This document shows positions 11,846-23,900 of a DNA stretch of 64,000 nucleotides, one piece after another. The notes below the pieces were generated by a model that saw only the letters and a list, made by a program, of their open reading frames with translations, was not told the DNA's origin and ran no database searches. The DNA is from Carettochelys insculpta. Taxonomy: Eukaryota; Chordata; Testudines; Carettochelyidae. The stretch spans positions 8,196,001-8,260,000 of the forward strand of contig NC_134138.1 in assembly GCF_033958435.1 (NCBI RefSeq), written 5' to 3'. Made by a program: the position numbers and the translations under genes. How positions within the stretch are numbered: position 1 is the first letter of the stretch; each line of letters begins with the position of its first letter.

Positions 11846-12309
11846 ACCAGTTCCTGCTGGGGGAAGGCCAGCTACGCCAGAATCACAATGGCAAACAATC
11901 CATTTCAGACCCTGCAAGAGGAAGCATAACACTTTCGTGTGTTGTGGGCTGACGGAAAGGCAACAGCCCAAATGGGCAGATTAACAGACCTGGATAACCT
12001 CGTCCCCGGAGCTCCTGGGCCCTTCCTAATCAATAACAGATTTCACTGCACAACACTCCTGCGATATCGAGAAAGGAGCATTGTCCTCATTTTGCAGATA
12101 AGGAGCTGGAATTCGGCATGAATAACCATCACCAAGAGCAGCCGTAGCAGAGGTAGGAAGTAAATCCTCACTTGCATGGCTTAGGTCTGCGCTTTAGCCT
12201 GAGGTCTACCTGCCCTGACTCGGGAAGGCTGGGATGGGACGGGCAACCTCTTGTGGAGCAGCGGTTCCCACTCTTCACCCTTCGGACAATTTGGGAAGAC
12301 TTGGTGACC

Positions 12310-13190
12310 CAAGTATCAGAGAGGGAGCCCTGTTAGTCTGTATATTCAAGAACAACAAGAAGTCCTGTGGCACCTGTGGCAGGGTGGGGCCAGGAGAGGA
12401 GAGACATGAGTAAAAACAGAGCAGAGATGGAGCTGACAGTCAAAGTGGGGGCACCTGAGGAGTAGGCTGCTCTAAGTCAATTAGGGCCGGGCCAGCTGAT
12501 CCTGCTCAGGGCTTCTCCATGCAGGCAAGGGGAGGGTGGTGAAGGAGAGTTTGGAAGGTGAGTGAGGAGAAGGAAGGAGACTTAGAGGAACACTAGCGAC
12601 CACAGGAGAGGAGCCTCAGCAACTGGGGGGCTGGAATGCCCCAATGCAGGGGGCCTGGAGCTCCACCAGAGACTGTGAGGAACTGGTCAGCCAGAGGAGC
12701 CAAACAAAGGAGGGGACTTACTGCCATGGCTACCAGTAGTGGAAGGAGGTACCAGGGGGAGTCACCTGGGGAAGCAGCCCAGGGAGAGCAGCTGCAGGGG
12801 CCAGGGTGAAGGGAGTCGGCCCTCACTGGTAGTGGCCATCCAGGGTCCCTGGGCTGGAATGAGCGGGTAGGGACCAGGGTCCCCCCCAGACTGCCCCTGC
12901 AAGAGTAAGGAGGCTCATACGGTGGGGCCAGTGGACTGAATAGAGGACACGGGGCCTAGGAATGAGACTGACCCTGCCACACACCCTATACACTAACACA
13001 TATTTTGGAGTATAAGCTTTTGTGGGCAAAGACCCGCTGCATCAGCTGTGTGATTTGTCATCTGACCGAGCAGGTCTTTGCCCACGAGAGCTCATGCTCC
13101 AAAATACCTACTGGTCTGTAAGTTGCCAAAAGACTTCTCGTTGTTCTCGACAACGCAGACTAACACGGCTGCCTCTCTGCTCCTTGTCAC
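12310..13190. mobile_element. Penelope-like terminal repeat, palindromic, interrupted by an LTR-like element
   Basis: PLE-derived sequence at 12310-12374 resumes at 12986. From 12986 to 13125 it forms an inverted repeat: tattttggagtataagct ... gggcaaagaccc against ggtctttgcccac ... tgctccaaaatac. It ends with gactaacacggctgcctctc. Confidence 0.7.
12375..12981 (+). mobile_element. Solo LTR-like insertion, 607 bp, 4-bp target duplication
   Basis: The element starts TGTGGCAGGGT and ends ACCCTGCCACA, an 11-bp perfect inverted terminus of TG...CA type. It is flanked by CACC on both sides (12371-12374 and 12982-12985). It splits a PLE-derived repeat whose uninterrupted form (tgtggcaccttatagact) is seen elsewhere, so the insertion is unambiguous. 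No coding region is present. Strand is arbitrary. A TIR DNA element is the alternative. Confidence 0.75.
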
Positions 13191-13229
13191 CGTGCCAGGC
13201 ACTGCATTCAGTCGTACTGAGTGGAAACG

Positions 13230-13335
13230 CATCTGGCGAAACGGGTCATTGCCCACGAAAGCTTATACACCAAAATATGTTAGCCTATAAGGTGCCTCAG
13301 GACTTCTTGTTGCTCTTGGTGACCCACAGCAATTC
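13230..13335 (+). mobile_element. Penelope-like terminal fragment
   Basis: tgcccacgaaagcttatac, then gcctataaggtgcctcagga is another copy of the same terminal repeat. Confidence 0.65.
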
Positions 13336-13562
13336 ATAACTGGAGAGAGCCGAGCTGTGACTAGCTAATTTTGCGCCTGAGGCAAGAATATAAAATTGGG
13401 CCCCTCATGTTTGCACATTCATAGCAGTTATGTCACAGAAAAAGGGAAAATATATTAATAATAAAATAAATAACTATAATAAATACAGTGTTATTATAGT
13501 TGATCTGACTTGGGGTGGGGGAAAGACCCTCATCCCCCAAACTGCTCCCCTAGTTTAAACCC

Positions 13563-13935
13563 CACACTCAGAGGCTAGAGGGACGGAAGGGAGTCACACT
13601 CAGAGGCTCCCAGGGCTGGGGAGGTGTCACACTTGGGGGCTGGGAGGGTCACACTCAGAAGCTCCTGGGGCTGGGGAGGTCACACTTGGGGGCTCGGAGG
13701 GTCACACTCAGAGGCTCCCAGGGCTGGGGAGGTGTCACACTTGGGGGCTGGGAGGGTCACACTCAGAAGCTCCTGGGGCTGGGGAGGTCACACTTGGGGG
13801 CTTGGAGGGTCACACTCAGAGGCTCCCAGGGCTGGGGGGGGGTCACACTTGGGGGTTGGGAGGGTCACACTCAGAGGCTCCCAGGGCTGGCAGGCTCACA
13901 CTAAGAGGCTCCCGGGTCTGGGTGAGTGACTCACA
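13563..13935. repeat. Minisatellite built on TCACACT(C/T)
   Basis: About 13 tandem units alternate gtcacactcagaggctccca and gtcacacttgggggctggga. The higher-order dimer is about 54 bases. Open frames rich in SHSEAP are repeat by-products. Confidence 0.92.
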
Positions 13936-14311
13936 CTCAGGGGCTGGGGGAGATACAAACAAAAAAATGAAAACTGACCAGTCAAGTACGTAGAACTGAA
14001 GGGGGCAAAAAGGGGAAAGGGAGGGGCAGGGGCAAAATTACTGCAAGAGTCTATTAAGTGGCTTGCCTGGGATGGCTACAAATATCAAAAGTGGAGAAGC
14101 TGTCTTTGTAATGCGTAATTGCTTCTCTATTGATAGCGAGAGCGGCTGGATGCCGCAGGGTTAAGGAGCTGCAAATGGCTTCTTTAAGAGCTGCATGCAG
14201 CTCCAAGCTGCTGATGACCCTTAACAAATCTAATCACCACCCATGTTTGGGTCCAGACCCACAGGTTGGGAATCTCTGACACAGGGGATAACAACCTACT
14301 ACCTCCAAATC

Positions 14312-14400
14312 AGTGGTTCTCAAACTTTTGTACTGAGGATCCCTTTTCCACAGCAAGCCTCTGAGTGAGGCTCCCCTTTAGAAAATAAAAAGACTTTAAA
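14312..14400 (+). mobile_element. hAT-type terminal fragment
   Basis: cagtggttctcaaacttttg is a well-known hAT-family terminus. The other end was not matched with certainty. Confidence 0.5.
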
Positions 14401-14842
14401 ATATATTGAACATAATTACAAATGCGGAGGGAGGGTAGGAAGCAGGGTTTGGGATGGAGGCTGACAGCTCATGCTTTCTTCCTCCTTTCCGGACCCTCTT
14501 TCCCACATGTAATAACCTCCCGACCATCAGAGGGGATCAACTCCCAGTTTGAAATCTTCTGCTCCAAAAGCTGCCCATTTGGCTCAAGAAAGGATCCCAT
14601 GGTGCTGAAAACTTATCCCTGCTGATGATGTTGGTGCTTTGCATTTGGATAGCCACTTTCTGTCTCAGACCCATATTACACCTTTTGTTGGAATGAACGC
14701 AGCACCTTCCCACTGCGGTTTGCATATAACACTGATCCCCAACCATCGGAGATCAGACAAGATTCACATCGCGTAAGCAATAAGGAACTGCTGCTGGTGT
14801 CTTCAGAGCCAGAGAAATCCCAAGCACCAAGACTACTATGGT

Positions 14843-15037
14843 TAAACCAAGCAGTCCTGTAGCACCTTGAAGACAAACTTTTTGTTGACTAGGTATGAGC
14901 TTTGGTGCCACAAATGCATGTTACCTAATAAAATGTCTTTAAGTTGCTAATGCACTTTTGTGCCACAAACTCATACCTAATCAACAAAAGTTTGTCTTTA
15001 AGGTGCTACAGCACTGCTTGGTTCTAACACTGCTACC
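14843..15037. mobile_element. PLE-related palindrome
   Basis: Arms of about 65-70 bases (accaagcagtcctgtagcac ... ggtgccacaaa and tttgtgccacaaactcatac ... gtgctacagcactgcttggt) are inverted around about 45 bases. It ends with ctaacactgctacctctctg, a PLE-like tail. Confidence 0.7.
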
Positions 15038-15235
15038 TCTCTGAGATTGTTGGCAAACCACTATGCGGTATTCTAATGCCAGAAAATTGAACACCACTAC
15101 CCCACCCCTTTCCAAGGCTCTGCACCTGCCAGGGCTTGCGCTTCCCTGCCCTCTCATATGCTCATTTTCTCAGCAAACCCCACACAAGCACATTTAGTGT
15201 TTGGACAGATATTATTAAATTATAATTGGAGATAC

Positions 15236-15425
15236 ACATCTCCTAGAACTGGAAGTGACCTCAGGAGGTCATCTCATCTAGTCCAGTCCCCTGCCCTCTT
15301 AGCATGACCAAGCACCATCCCTGACATCTATTTGCCCCAACCCCCAAATGGCCTCCTCAAGGATTGAGTTCACAAGCCTGGGTTTAGCAGGCCAATGCTC
15401 AGACCACTGAGCTATCCCTCCCCCC
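15236..15425 (-). mobile_element. Turtle-type tRNA-derived SINE, antisense
   Basis: The reverse complement reads through gctcagtggtctgagcat (A box) and tgaactcaatcctt (B box), then the CR1-like tail gacctcctgaggtca. This is the layout of the cryptodiran turtle SINE family. Confidence 0.75.
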
Positions 15426-15436
15426 ATGTTATAAGT

Positions 15437-16315
15437 TATGCTAAGTTCAGGTTTGATTTCTTACAGGACACTGGGGCAGGCGGCAAAATAGTCAAAAAGG
15501 TTTTTTGTTTTTTTTTTAAAAAAAAGGAATTTCACAAAAGTTTCCATCATTTTTTCCCCTCCCTTCTTCCCATGTCCAGTTCCAAGTTTTTCATTCCATA
15601 TTGTAATTTTAGGTGTAGCTGAGCAGTGAATTTGTACATATTCAAAACCTGGCCTTTCAATACAGTACTGGTGGAAGAGTTCATTAGAGGGAAACAGTAG
15701 CATCATATTCAGAAGTCTTCCACTTACAAAGCAGAGGACATAACGAGAGGGGCTCCAAATAGAAATACAAATACCCAACAATCAGAAAGAAGGTTACCCA
15801 ATTTAGTTATACAGTCAAAAGGCACCTGGGATCCCTGGGTCCTGCTTTAAAGCAACACCAGGCCCATGTCTCTGCTGGACCAGGGGTATGTGTTTTCTCT
15901 GCAGCTCCAACAGCACATACCAATAAAGGGAGACTGTGATGTAGTTAGCTTCATATCCTCTACCCTGTCCGAATCCTGTTTATGCTGCTGCCAGAGGAGA
16001 GTTACAATCCACCAGCTATTCACGGGCTTCTTCCTGACTAGGACTTCAAGGTGTGCCACTAGCTAAGGTAATTCTGACACACCCTAAAGTCTGGCATAGA
16101 CTTGACTGTGCCTCAGACCCATGTGAGCGCAGTACCACTTTTTCGAATGCCTCAGAACAGCTCTTAGCTATCACTGGAACCGGCACTCTTTGACCTTCTG
16201 TCCTAGAAGACCCACCAGCCCCTAGCAGCTAGAGAGGGAAGAAAAGCAGCGGCAGGTCTTCCATTAGCACACGAAACGTGCTTCTCCTCTTCAAAGCACT
16301 TTAGAAACAGCAGTG
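15437..16315. other. Intergenic, nothing recognised
   Basis: AT-rich with a homopolymer tract near 15500-15530. No gene found on either strand. Confidence 0.35.
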
Positions 16316-16322
16316 AATTAGT

Positions 16323-16525
16323 AACAGAGAAGGAGCCGTGTTAGTCTGTATTCTATCCAAACAAAAAAGCAGTCCAGTAGCACTTTAAAGACTCACAAAA
16401 TCATTTATTAGGTGATGAGCTTTCTTGGGACAGACCCACTTCTTCAGCCCAGAGCCGTACCAGAACAGACTCAATATTTAAGGCACAGAGAACCAAAATA
16501 GTAACCGAAGTTGACAAATCAGAAA
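16323..16525 (-). mobile_element. Penelope-like terminal insertion with 7-bp target duplication
   Basis: The antisense copy is flanked by AATTAGT at 16316-16322 and 16526-16532. It contains the terminal-repeat core (gtccagtagcactttaaaga, gacagacccacttcttcag) and the upstream segment ending near tgacaaatcagaa. Confidence 0.75.
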
Positions 16526-17823
16526 AATTAGTTCTCATGCCTGCCCAGTGGGGGGCAGGTAAGTGGCGTCTCCAGTTCACAGACGAGTAATCCAGGACGC
16601 AGAGAGAGGGGCTGACCTAGCCAAGAGCTGTCCTGATGCATTCAAAAAGGTGGTACTGCACCCAGTGGCATATATGGGTTTGATGTACAGCAGTGTCTAC
16701 ACTGTATGAGTGGCCCTCCTCTGTGTGGGCTGCAGCAGCCTGTGGCCCGCTGGGGTTCCACCTGTGGCTCCCCGTCTGCCCTCCCTACATCTTTTTTGCA
16801 TCAGGGCCCTGCACTTACCTGCTTCTCTCCCTCCCTCCCACCCAGAGCTTTTGGAGCATGCAAATCAGCTGATTTGTGCTCTACTCCCGCTCCCTCCCTG
16901 AGCTGGAATGCGCTGACAGCTGGTTTGCAGCATTCCAGCTCTTGGGAGGAAGGGGAGGAATAAGAAAGCGTGGGGCTCCGGTGACCTGGTGCGCGGGGGA
17001 GGTGGGAAACCAGGGGCATCCTTGGGCCACAAGTAGAGCCTCAGTGGGCTGCAGGTTGCCCACCCCCTCCTAAGCCACTTCTCCCAAATACGCTCAGCCT
17101 CAGCCTGGTGAGCACATTCCTTCTGTCTAGGGATGGGGACAACATACGCATGAGATGAAGCCTTATCTACTGCACTAACTAATGCCACGCTAGCCTCCCC
17201 ACCACTGCACTGACGTATTTCTCTGCAGACAAACCCTAGGACAGGGCTGATAGTAAAGGAACATGACTGTCCTTGAGCCCTGGTATTTTTAACACTGCCA
17301 TTGGGCCTGGGCACCTGCAGGCATAAGCCTGGCACACCAGGGATGTGGGGGGGGCAGGTCTCTTTCGCACCACACCAGCAGGATTTCACCTAGTAGTCCT
17401 GGGCTCTATCTGCTGGCAGGGTTAGTGGGGCCCCTGCAAGGGATTATATGTACAGAGGAGGCATTGGTGTCTCAGCCGGTGCAGAGGGATGTTTCCATTT
17501 CCTTCCTCAGGAGCCAAAGGTGCCACTCCCCATTGCGCTGGGTAATGCCCAGAGATCCTGTGCTGGGGCTCTAGTATCACCCCATAGTGTTCAGACTCTT
17601 TGGCCAGAGAGGCCTTCACTGACTCACAGGGTGTTGGGGGTCCTCTCTTCGCCAGTTGTTTGGCTCATCTGGATGCCAGCTGATGGAGATCCAAGTCAGT
17701 TTCTTATCCACTGCAGCTTGGGCAGGCCTCTGTCGACAAGGGCACCCGCAGCCATCCTGCACTTGGGCCACCTGGAACCCGGGTCTTTTCCAGGCTGGAC
17801 AGTGAGGGGCAGGGAACACCTGG
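16526..17823. other. Region 3' of THEM6, no gene
   Basis: Pyrimidine-rich, loosely repetitive DNA at 16700-17060. No AATAAA-like signal for THEM6 was found on the minus strand close to the stop. Confidence 0.35.
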
Positions 17824-17937
17824 TTACTCGTCTTTGCTATTCATTCCCAGGCTGCTTTCAGCTCTCAGCTTCTGGCTGCTGGCTTCGTTGCAGCGGATCC
17901 AGAGGTGCACCTCCTCTGGAAGTTCTGGGGAGTCCAC
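17824..17937 (-). CDS. THEM6: THEM6 exon 2 (C-terminal tail)
   Basis: The acceptor cttttctccag (minus strand) ends at 17938. Then 37 codons encode [19 protein letters not shown] and a C-terminal KDE before TAA at 17826-17824. The peptide matches the end of vertebrate THEM6, which confirms the distant splice to 24536. Confidence 0.93.
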   Translation of the reverse strand: MDSPELPEEVHLWIRCNEASSQKLRAESSLGMNSKDE

Positions 17938-20900
17938 CTGGAGAAAAGACAAGCCAGGTAGATTGGCCCAAAGTCCAGGTTTTACACATTCCCTGCCAGC
18001 ATCCCATGCAACCCAGCTGATCCCCAAACCATTTCCAGCTCAGCTGCATTTACCGCTCCCCTTCCACTCCGTTATGAAGTTTCCTCCAAAATTTTGGCTA
18101 CCCTAGAACGGCAGGTCTGGAAGGGACCTCAAGAGGCCACCTAGTTCCCTGCCCTGCACTCATGGGCCGTGTCTACACTAGCCAAAAACTTCGAAATGGC
18201 CATGCAAATGGCCATTTCGAAGTTTACTAATGAAGCGCCGAAATACATATTCAGTGCCTCATTAGCATGCAGGCGGCCATGGCACTTCAAAATTGACGCA
18301 GCTCACCGCCACGCGGCTCGTCCAGACGGGGCTCCTTTTCGAAAGGACCCCGGCTACTTTGAAGTCCCCTTATTCCCATCTGCTCATAGCCAAAATTTTG
18401 GAGGAAACATCATAACGGAGTGGAAGGGGAGCGGGGCTCTATGGCCACCGTGTGCAGCAGCCCTTAGCCCAGGGCTTCTGGCTGCTGCTGCTGCAGCTGG
18501 GGATCCATGCTGCATGCACAGGGTCTGCAACCAGTTGTCGACTCTGTGGATCTTGTGCTGTTTAGTGCAAGTGTGTCTGGGAGGGGCCCTTTAAGGGAGC
18601 GGCTTGCTGTTGCCCCGGAAGTGCTAGTCTGCCCTGTGACCCTGTCTGCAGCTGTTCCTGGCACCCTTATTTCGACGTGGGCCACTTTGGTGTGTAGACA
18701 CTCCCCTGAGGCGCCTACTTCGATGTACTGCTGCCCAACGTTGACGTTCAACGTTGACGGCACCAGCCCTGGAGGACGTGTAGACGGTATTCATCGAAAT
18801 AGCTTATTTCGATTTCGCTACTTCGAAATAAGCTATTTCGATGTAGTATACCCGTGTAGACGCAGCTTGTGAGGAATTCTTCCTCTCTTTTATTCACTGT
18901 GTGCACCTGGGCGGCACTTTGCATAGGACTGCCTCCTTCTCCTATATAGTCAGTCCATTGGTCAGCTTCCCCGTTGCTTGCAGAGCTCTGGAGAAACTGC
19001 TGGGTTGAGGCACCAGAGAAAGAAAAAAAAATCCACCACAATACAGAACACATGCATCTCAGGGGACCCCGGAAGTCCTCCACTTTTCCATCACAGGATC
19101 CAGCCCCTGTCGCCCATTCCCAGCTTCTGGCCAACAGAGGCTAGGGAGACCACCCCCCTGTCCATTCTGGCTAATAGCCATGGACGGATCCATCCTCTGT
19201 TACCTCCCTGAAATGACGTGCAGAGGCAAGGACTGAGGTCCCAGATGTGCTGCGAAGCCCCATGGCAGCTGGAGCGCTGTTGATTGGCTCGACCTGCCCA
19301 AAGCATTAGGCAACGTCCTACAGTGTTTCTTCACACAATCCACAGTTCACCTATGGAACTTCTCGCCAGCGGATGCTGCAAAGGCCGAGCTATAACAGGG
19401 TTCAAAAAAGTAACAGAGAGAAAGCCGTGCTAGTCTATATACTATCAAAACAAAAAAGCAGTCCAGTAGCACTTGAAAGTCTGCTTTTTCGTTTTGAGGG
19501 TTCAAAAAAGAGCTAGATAAATTCATAGCGGATGGTTCCACCCTTGGCTATTGGCAGGGATGGTGTCCCCAGCCTTTTGTTTGTCAGAAGGGGAGAGATC
19601 ACTCAATTTCCCGGTCTTATCATTCCCTCTGAGGCACCTGGCACTGACCGCCATGGGCAAACAGGCTACTGGGCTAGATGGGCCTTCGGTCTGACCCAGT
19701 GTGACCATGCTTAAGGCTGCACGGAGAAGGCTGAGGGCATATGCAGCCGTTCCCAGGCAGGGCAGAGGACGAGGCAGACGTGTGGAAGGGGCTGAGCTCC
19801 ATGAAAGGTAGGGGCCATGGCATGGTCTGCTGTTCTAAGGGAAGGTAATGCCTCCTGAAGCTACATTAGATGTTCTGTGGAAGCCCTCAGGAAAGGAGGA
19901 CGGGGCCGGAGGGAAAGCTAAAGTAACACTGCAGCTCCATTGGAATGACCCTTGATGCATGAGCAGAGACATAGGGCTACAGTGCAGAAGCCCATAAGAA
20001 GCCAGCAGCTCTCCATCCCTCCCCAATACCCCCAGCTCTGGGAGTGGGAGGGTGACCCACTTGCTCATTCCCATGGGGACAGAGTGAGCCTCAAGTTGGG
20101 ACAACCTGAGGAACTCTCCAGGAGGGAAAGCTCAAGGACTTTTCTCCCAACCCTTCTCTCAAGGGTCAGGCCAGGCCAGGTCATGCAATACGGTCTGCTC
20201 CCCAGGCTTTCCTCCATCTCTGGTCTACGCATAAGGCCAATGCACCCAGGTCATTGGCAGGAGGGATTGAACCTGCGACCTTAGAGGCTAAACCCCGTGC
20301 TCTACCACGTGACCTAAAGCCCACTGGTTCTGAGCCAATGCTGTAGAGCAGAGACTTCACTCCCCCTTATCAGTGGTCTCAGTGCCTCTAGGGTTACATA
20401 CAGGAGCCAAGCCCGTATTTGATAAGCTTCTGCTTCAGCACTGCATCTTCCCCAAGAGCGAGATGTGGGCGTGGCAGGACAGCTCTTCACACAGGGCAAC
20501 AAGAGAGAAACTGGGGGACAGTCTCCCCTCCTGCCACAAGGAAGTGAAGAGTGCAAGGAGACTGGAAGAGAAAATCAGGCAATTTCCCTCAGGCAGAGAA
20601 CGTCTCCCATGCTCCTTATAGAGCTGTTCTGGCTTTCGGGAACCAGGCAAACCCATGGCTGCACTTAAAACAGAAACAGGCCGAGGCCATGAGGAGCAGA
20701 GTGTCCAGGGAAGGCTTCAGGCCTTCACTGGGACCGAGATGGTTCCAGACACCACCCAATTGCTCGGTGGAACTCACCGCTGCAACTCCAGAGGTGGAAA
20801 AAGTACCCCAAAAGTTACTTGAGTAACAGTGCAGCTGCTTTCACTTCTGAGTACTTGAGTACAAGGAAGCTGTACGGTATGCACACAAGCCTGTGCGTCC

Positions 20901-23900
20901 TTTTACGCAAGTAGTTTTCAACAGGGACACCGGTGACTTGTACTTAAGCATCTCCTCCCCCCACCAGGAGCCGTACTTTTACTGAAGTCACTTTTTGGGT
21001 ACTTTCCCCGCCTCTGGCTGCAACAGACCATTGCAAGATTCACAACAGCGTTAACCAATGAGAACAGGAAGCGCTGCAACAGGAACTATTTTTGAAACCC
21101 TGGCAATTCTTTGGCATGACTAGAACCCAACCTCTAAATGCTAGTGGTTAGGAGAGGGTTTTCCTAGGGATAGGCTGTCACACAATGTCCAGCTGCAGGG
21201 CTTCTTGCACTTTCCTCTGGAGCGCGGGTCCTGGACATTGTCACAGACTGCACGGGAATTGTCAGGCCGATGATCAGATTAATGGAGCTGAACTCTCCCA
21301 GGGCACAAGGAATCAGGGTAGGCCTCGCAAGAGATATAAAGACTGCGTGAAGGCCAACGTTGCTCATGCTGGTTTAAAACCAGATCAGCTAGAGCAGCAT
21401 GCAAAGATCGAACAGGCTGGCGTGCTCTCGTACGACACGTGTATGACAGCTTTGAAGAGCAGCAACGCGTACGCCTCATTGATGCTCGTGAGAGGAAGAA
21501 AGCAACAGCAGCAGCCGCACCAACAGAGTCAGAACATTTCCCTTGCCCCCACTGTGAACGCCCATGCCGTTCAAAGCTTGGACTCCTCAGCCACATGCGA
21601 GTCCACAACCGATGAACTTGTGCAAGTTCAAGATGTCATCGTCAGACACGAGGGACTACCTACTGATACCGATCTCGCACTGTCCTGGATGAGGTGTTCT
21701 TGCTTTGATGCCCAGAGGCCAAAGCACATGTTGCTGTGAAGCCAAATCCCGACTCAAAGAAGTACTGCCAAAGGAACAGACTCAGTTCACAGCTACAACG
21801 TACAGACCTGGAAAAAGTGGGCTGGGATCCTTGCTTACAACCAGTGGCTGTAACCAGTGCTTACAACCTAATGCTGCTGCAGCCTGTTGCAAGTCATGAT
21901 TCACAGGGGCTACGTCTACACTAGCACACTATGTTGAAGTAGCCAATTTTGATATAAGGACATCGAAATAGACTACTTCGACGTGTATCGCCTACACGTC
22001 CTCCAGGGCTGGCGTCATCGACGTTCAATGTCGAAGTAGCGATGGAGAATGTTGAAAGGAGCTGCCCCGGAAGGAAATGCAGAGTGTCCACACACACAAG
22101 TGCTCCCCGTCGAAATAAGGGGCCAGCAAAGCCGCAAGCTGCTCCCTTAAAGGGCCCCTCCCAAACACACTTGGCCTGCACAGCACAAGATCCACAGAGC
22201 CGACAACCAGTTGCAGAGCCCGTGCACACAGCATGGACCCTCAGCTGCAGCAGGTGCAGCAGCAGCAGCAGCCAGAAGCCCTGGGCTAAGGCCTGCTGCA
22301 CGCGGCAACCATAGAGCCCTGCAGGGGCTGGACAGAGCGTCTCTCAATCCCTCAGTTGATGGCCACCATGGAGGACCCCACTATTTCGACGTAGCGGGAT
22401 GTGGATCGTCTACACACACCTTACTTCGATGCTGAACGTCGAAGTAGGGTGCTATTCCCATCTTCGGATGGAAACAGCAATTTCAACGTCTCGCCACCTA
22501 ACGTCGCTTTCAGCATCGAAACACCTCACGGCCCATGTAGATGCGACACGTGCTCTTTCGACGTTGTGCCAGCTACTTCGAAGTAGCCAGCTAGTGTAGA
22601 CGCACCCATGCTGTGACATCTCAGTGCTAGGAGGTTGTATTGATAAAAGGTCTGATTCTCCCTGGCCATGCAGGATGCATTCTCATTAACTCCTGTGCAA
22701 AGCCAGTGCAAGAAAGCTACCAAGCAATCACGCTGGTTAGTGCATTTTTTATCCACTATGTAAGTATGCAAGCGACCAAGCTAGTCTGAAGGTAATGGAA
22801 TTTACACAGGGGACAGAAATGGTTATCCAGTTAAGCAGTAAGCCCTAAACAGATGAGGTTTACTGGTTACAGTTAATCAGTGCGGGCTGGACCTCCAGCC
22901 CACCTGGAACAGCCCTCCCCCATGGCCAGCCCAGCAGCGCTGCAGGCAGGGGTGCTCTAGTCCAGCCACAGTACGGGGTGGGGCATCCCCCTCTTTACCT
23001 GGTTAACTAATCAAGCAAGATTTTACGTCCCTCATTTACACCAGTCTGCCTGGAGAGAAGAGGGACACACACATGTTCACCGAATAAAGCTTGGAAGGAT
23101 GGGGCTTTTACACTGCACACATGGCCCTGGGTCCTTACAGCACTGTGAGCACCTATAGGGCTGTAATCAATCTCAGCTCACAAAGGATCCTTGGTCAGAA
23201 CAATAAAACCTAAGGAAGGAGGCGGCAACTGATTAACCCAGTGTGCTAGGGGCTGGCAGGCAACTTCTTGCAGAAGGGCTACAAATCAAGGGCATTATTT
23301 CGACAGGGGAGGATTATTTGCAAAACTGGCTTTTCTGAATGAACGGGCCAAGAGTGGGTTGCAGACACTGCTGTCTTTGTGTTCTGTATGTGCGGCACCT
23401 TGTGCAGGGGGTCCTCATCCACAACTAGGTGTCCCAGGTGCCACTGCAAACAATAAATAACGTAACCCCCGCTGAGCGAGGAGAGCCTGGCACCAAGGCA
23501 GAGGAAGGACCGCGTTCCAGGGGTGCAGAGTGTGAAAAGGACAGAGGATGTGCAATTGTAGCTCCAAACCAGAGGGCTACAGCAAACAGGCACTCAGGTC
23601 GTAAAGTAGCCAGAAACCAGGTGGAAGCCCAGGAAGGGCCAGAGCAGCCAGAGCCAGGAGCTGCACCGTGTCAGGGAGGAATCACCTGGGAACAAACCAA
23701 AGCAGGACCCAGTTGCCACTTGGGGCTTGTCAGGTGGCAGTGGGCACAAGGAGGGAAGCAGCCGCCAGCTGAGCGAGGTGGTGAGGGCTCAGTGCAGCTT
23801 TGCTGCGAGCAGCAGAAGAGGCCACAGGAGAAGTCTGCTGGGGAGGGTTCACTGGCACTGAAGCTGAACAGGTGCTTCCAAGACTTGCTGCTGCCCTGGA

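Noticed and set aside
13624..13929. Open frame with repeated SHSEAPRAG peptide
   Set aside because: It is produced by the second minisatellite.
20255..20402. tRNA-like A and B boxes on the minus strand
   Set aside because: No cloverleaf acceptor stem was found, and a second copy exists at 6645. It is a SINE head, not a tRNA gene.
22211..22435. CAG-rich open frame beginning at a Met codon near 22233 as a gene
   Set aside because: The same stretch recurs in three other transposon copies, so it is a transposon relic.
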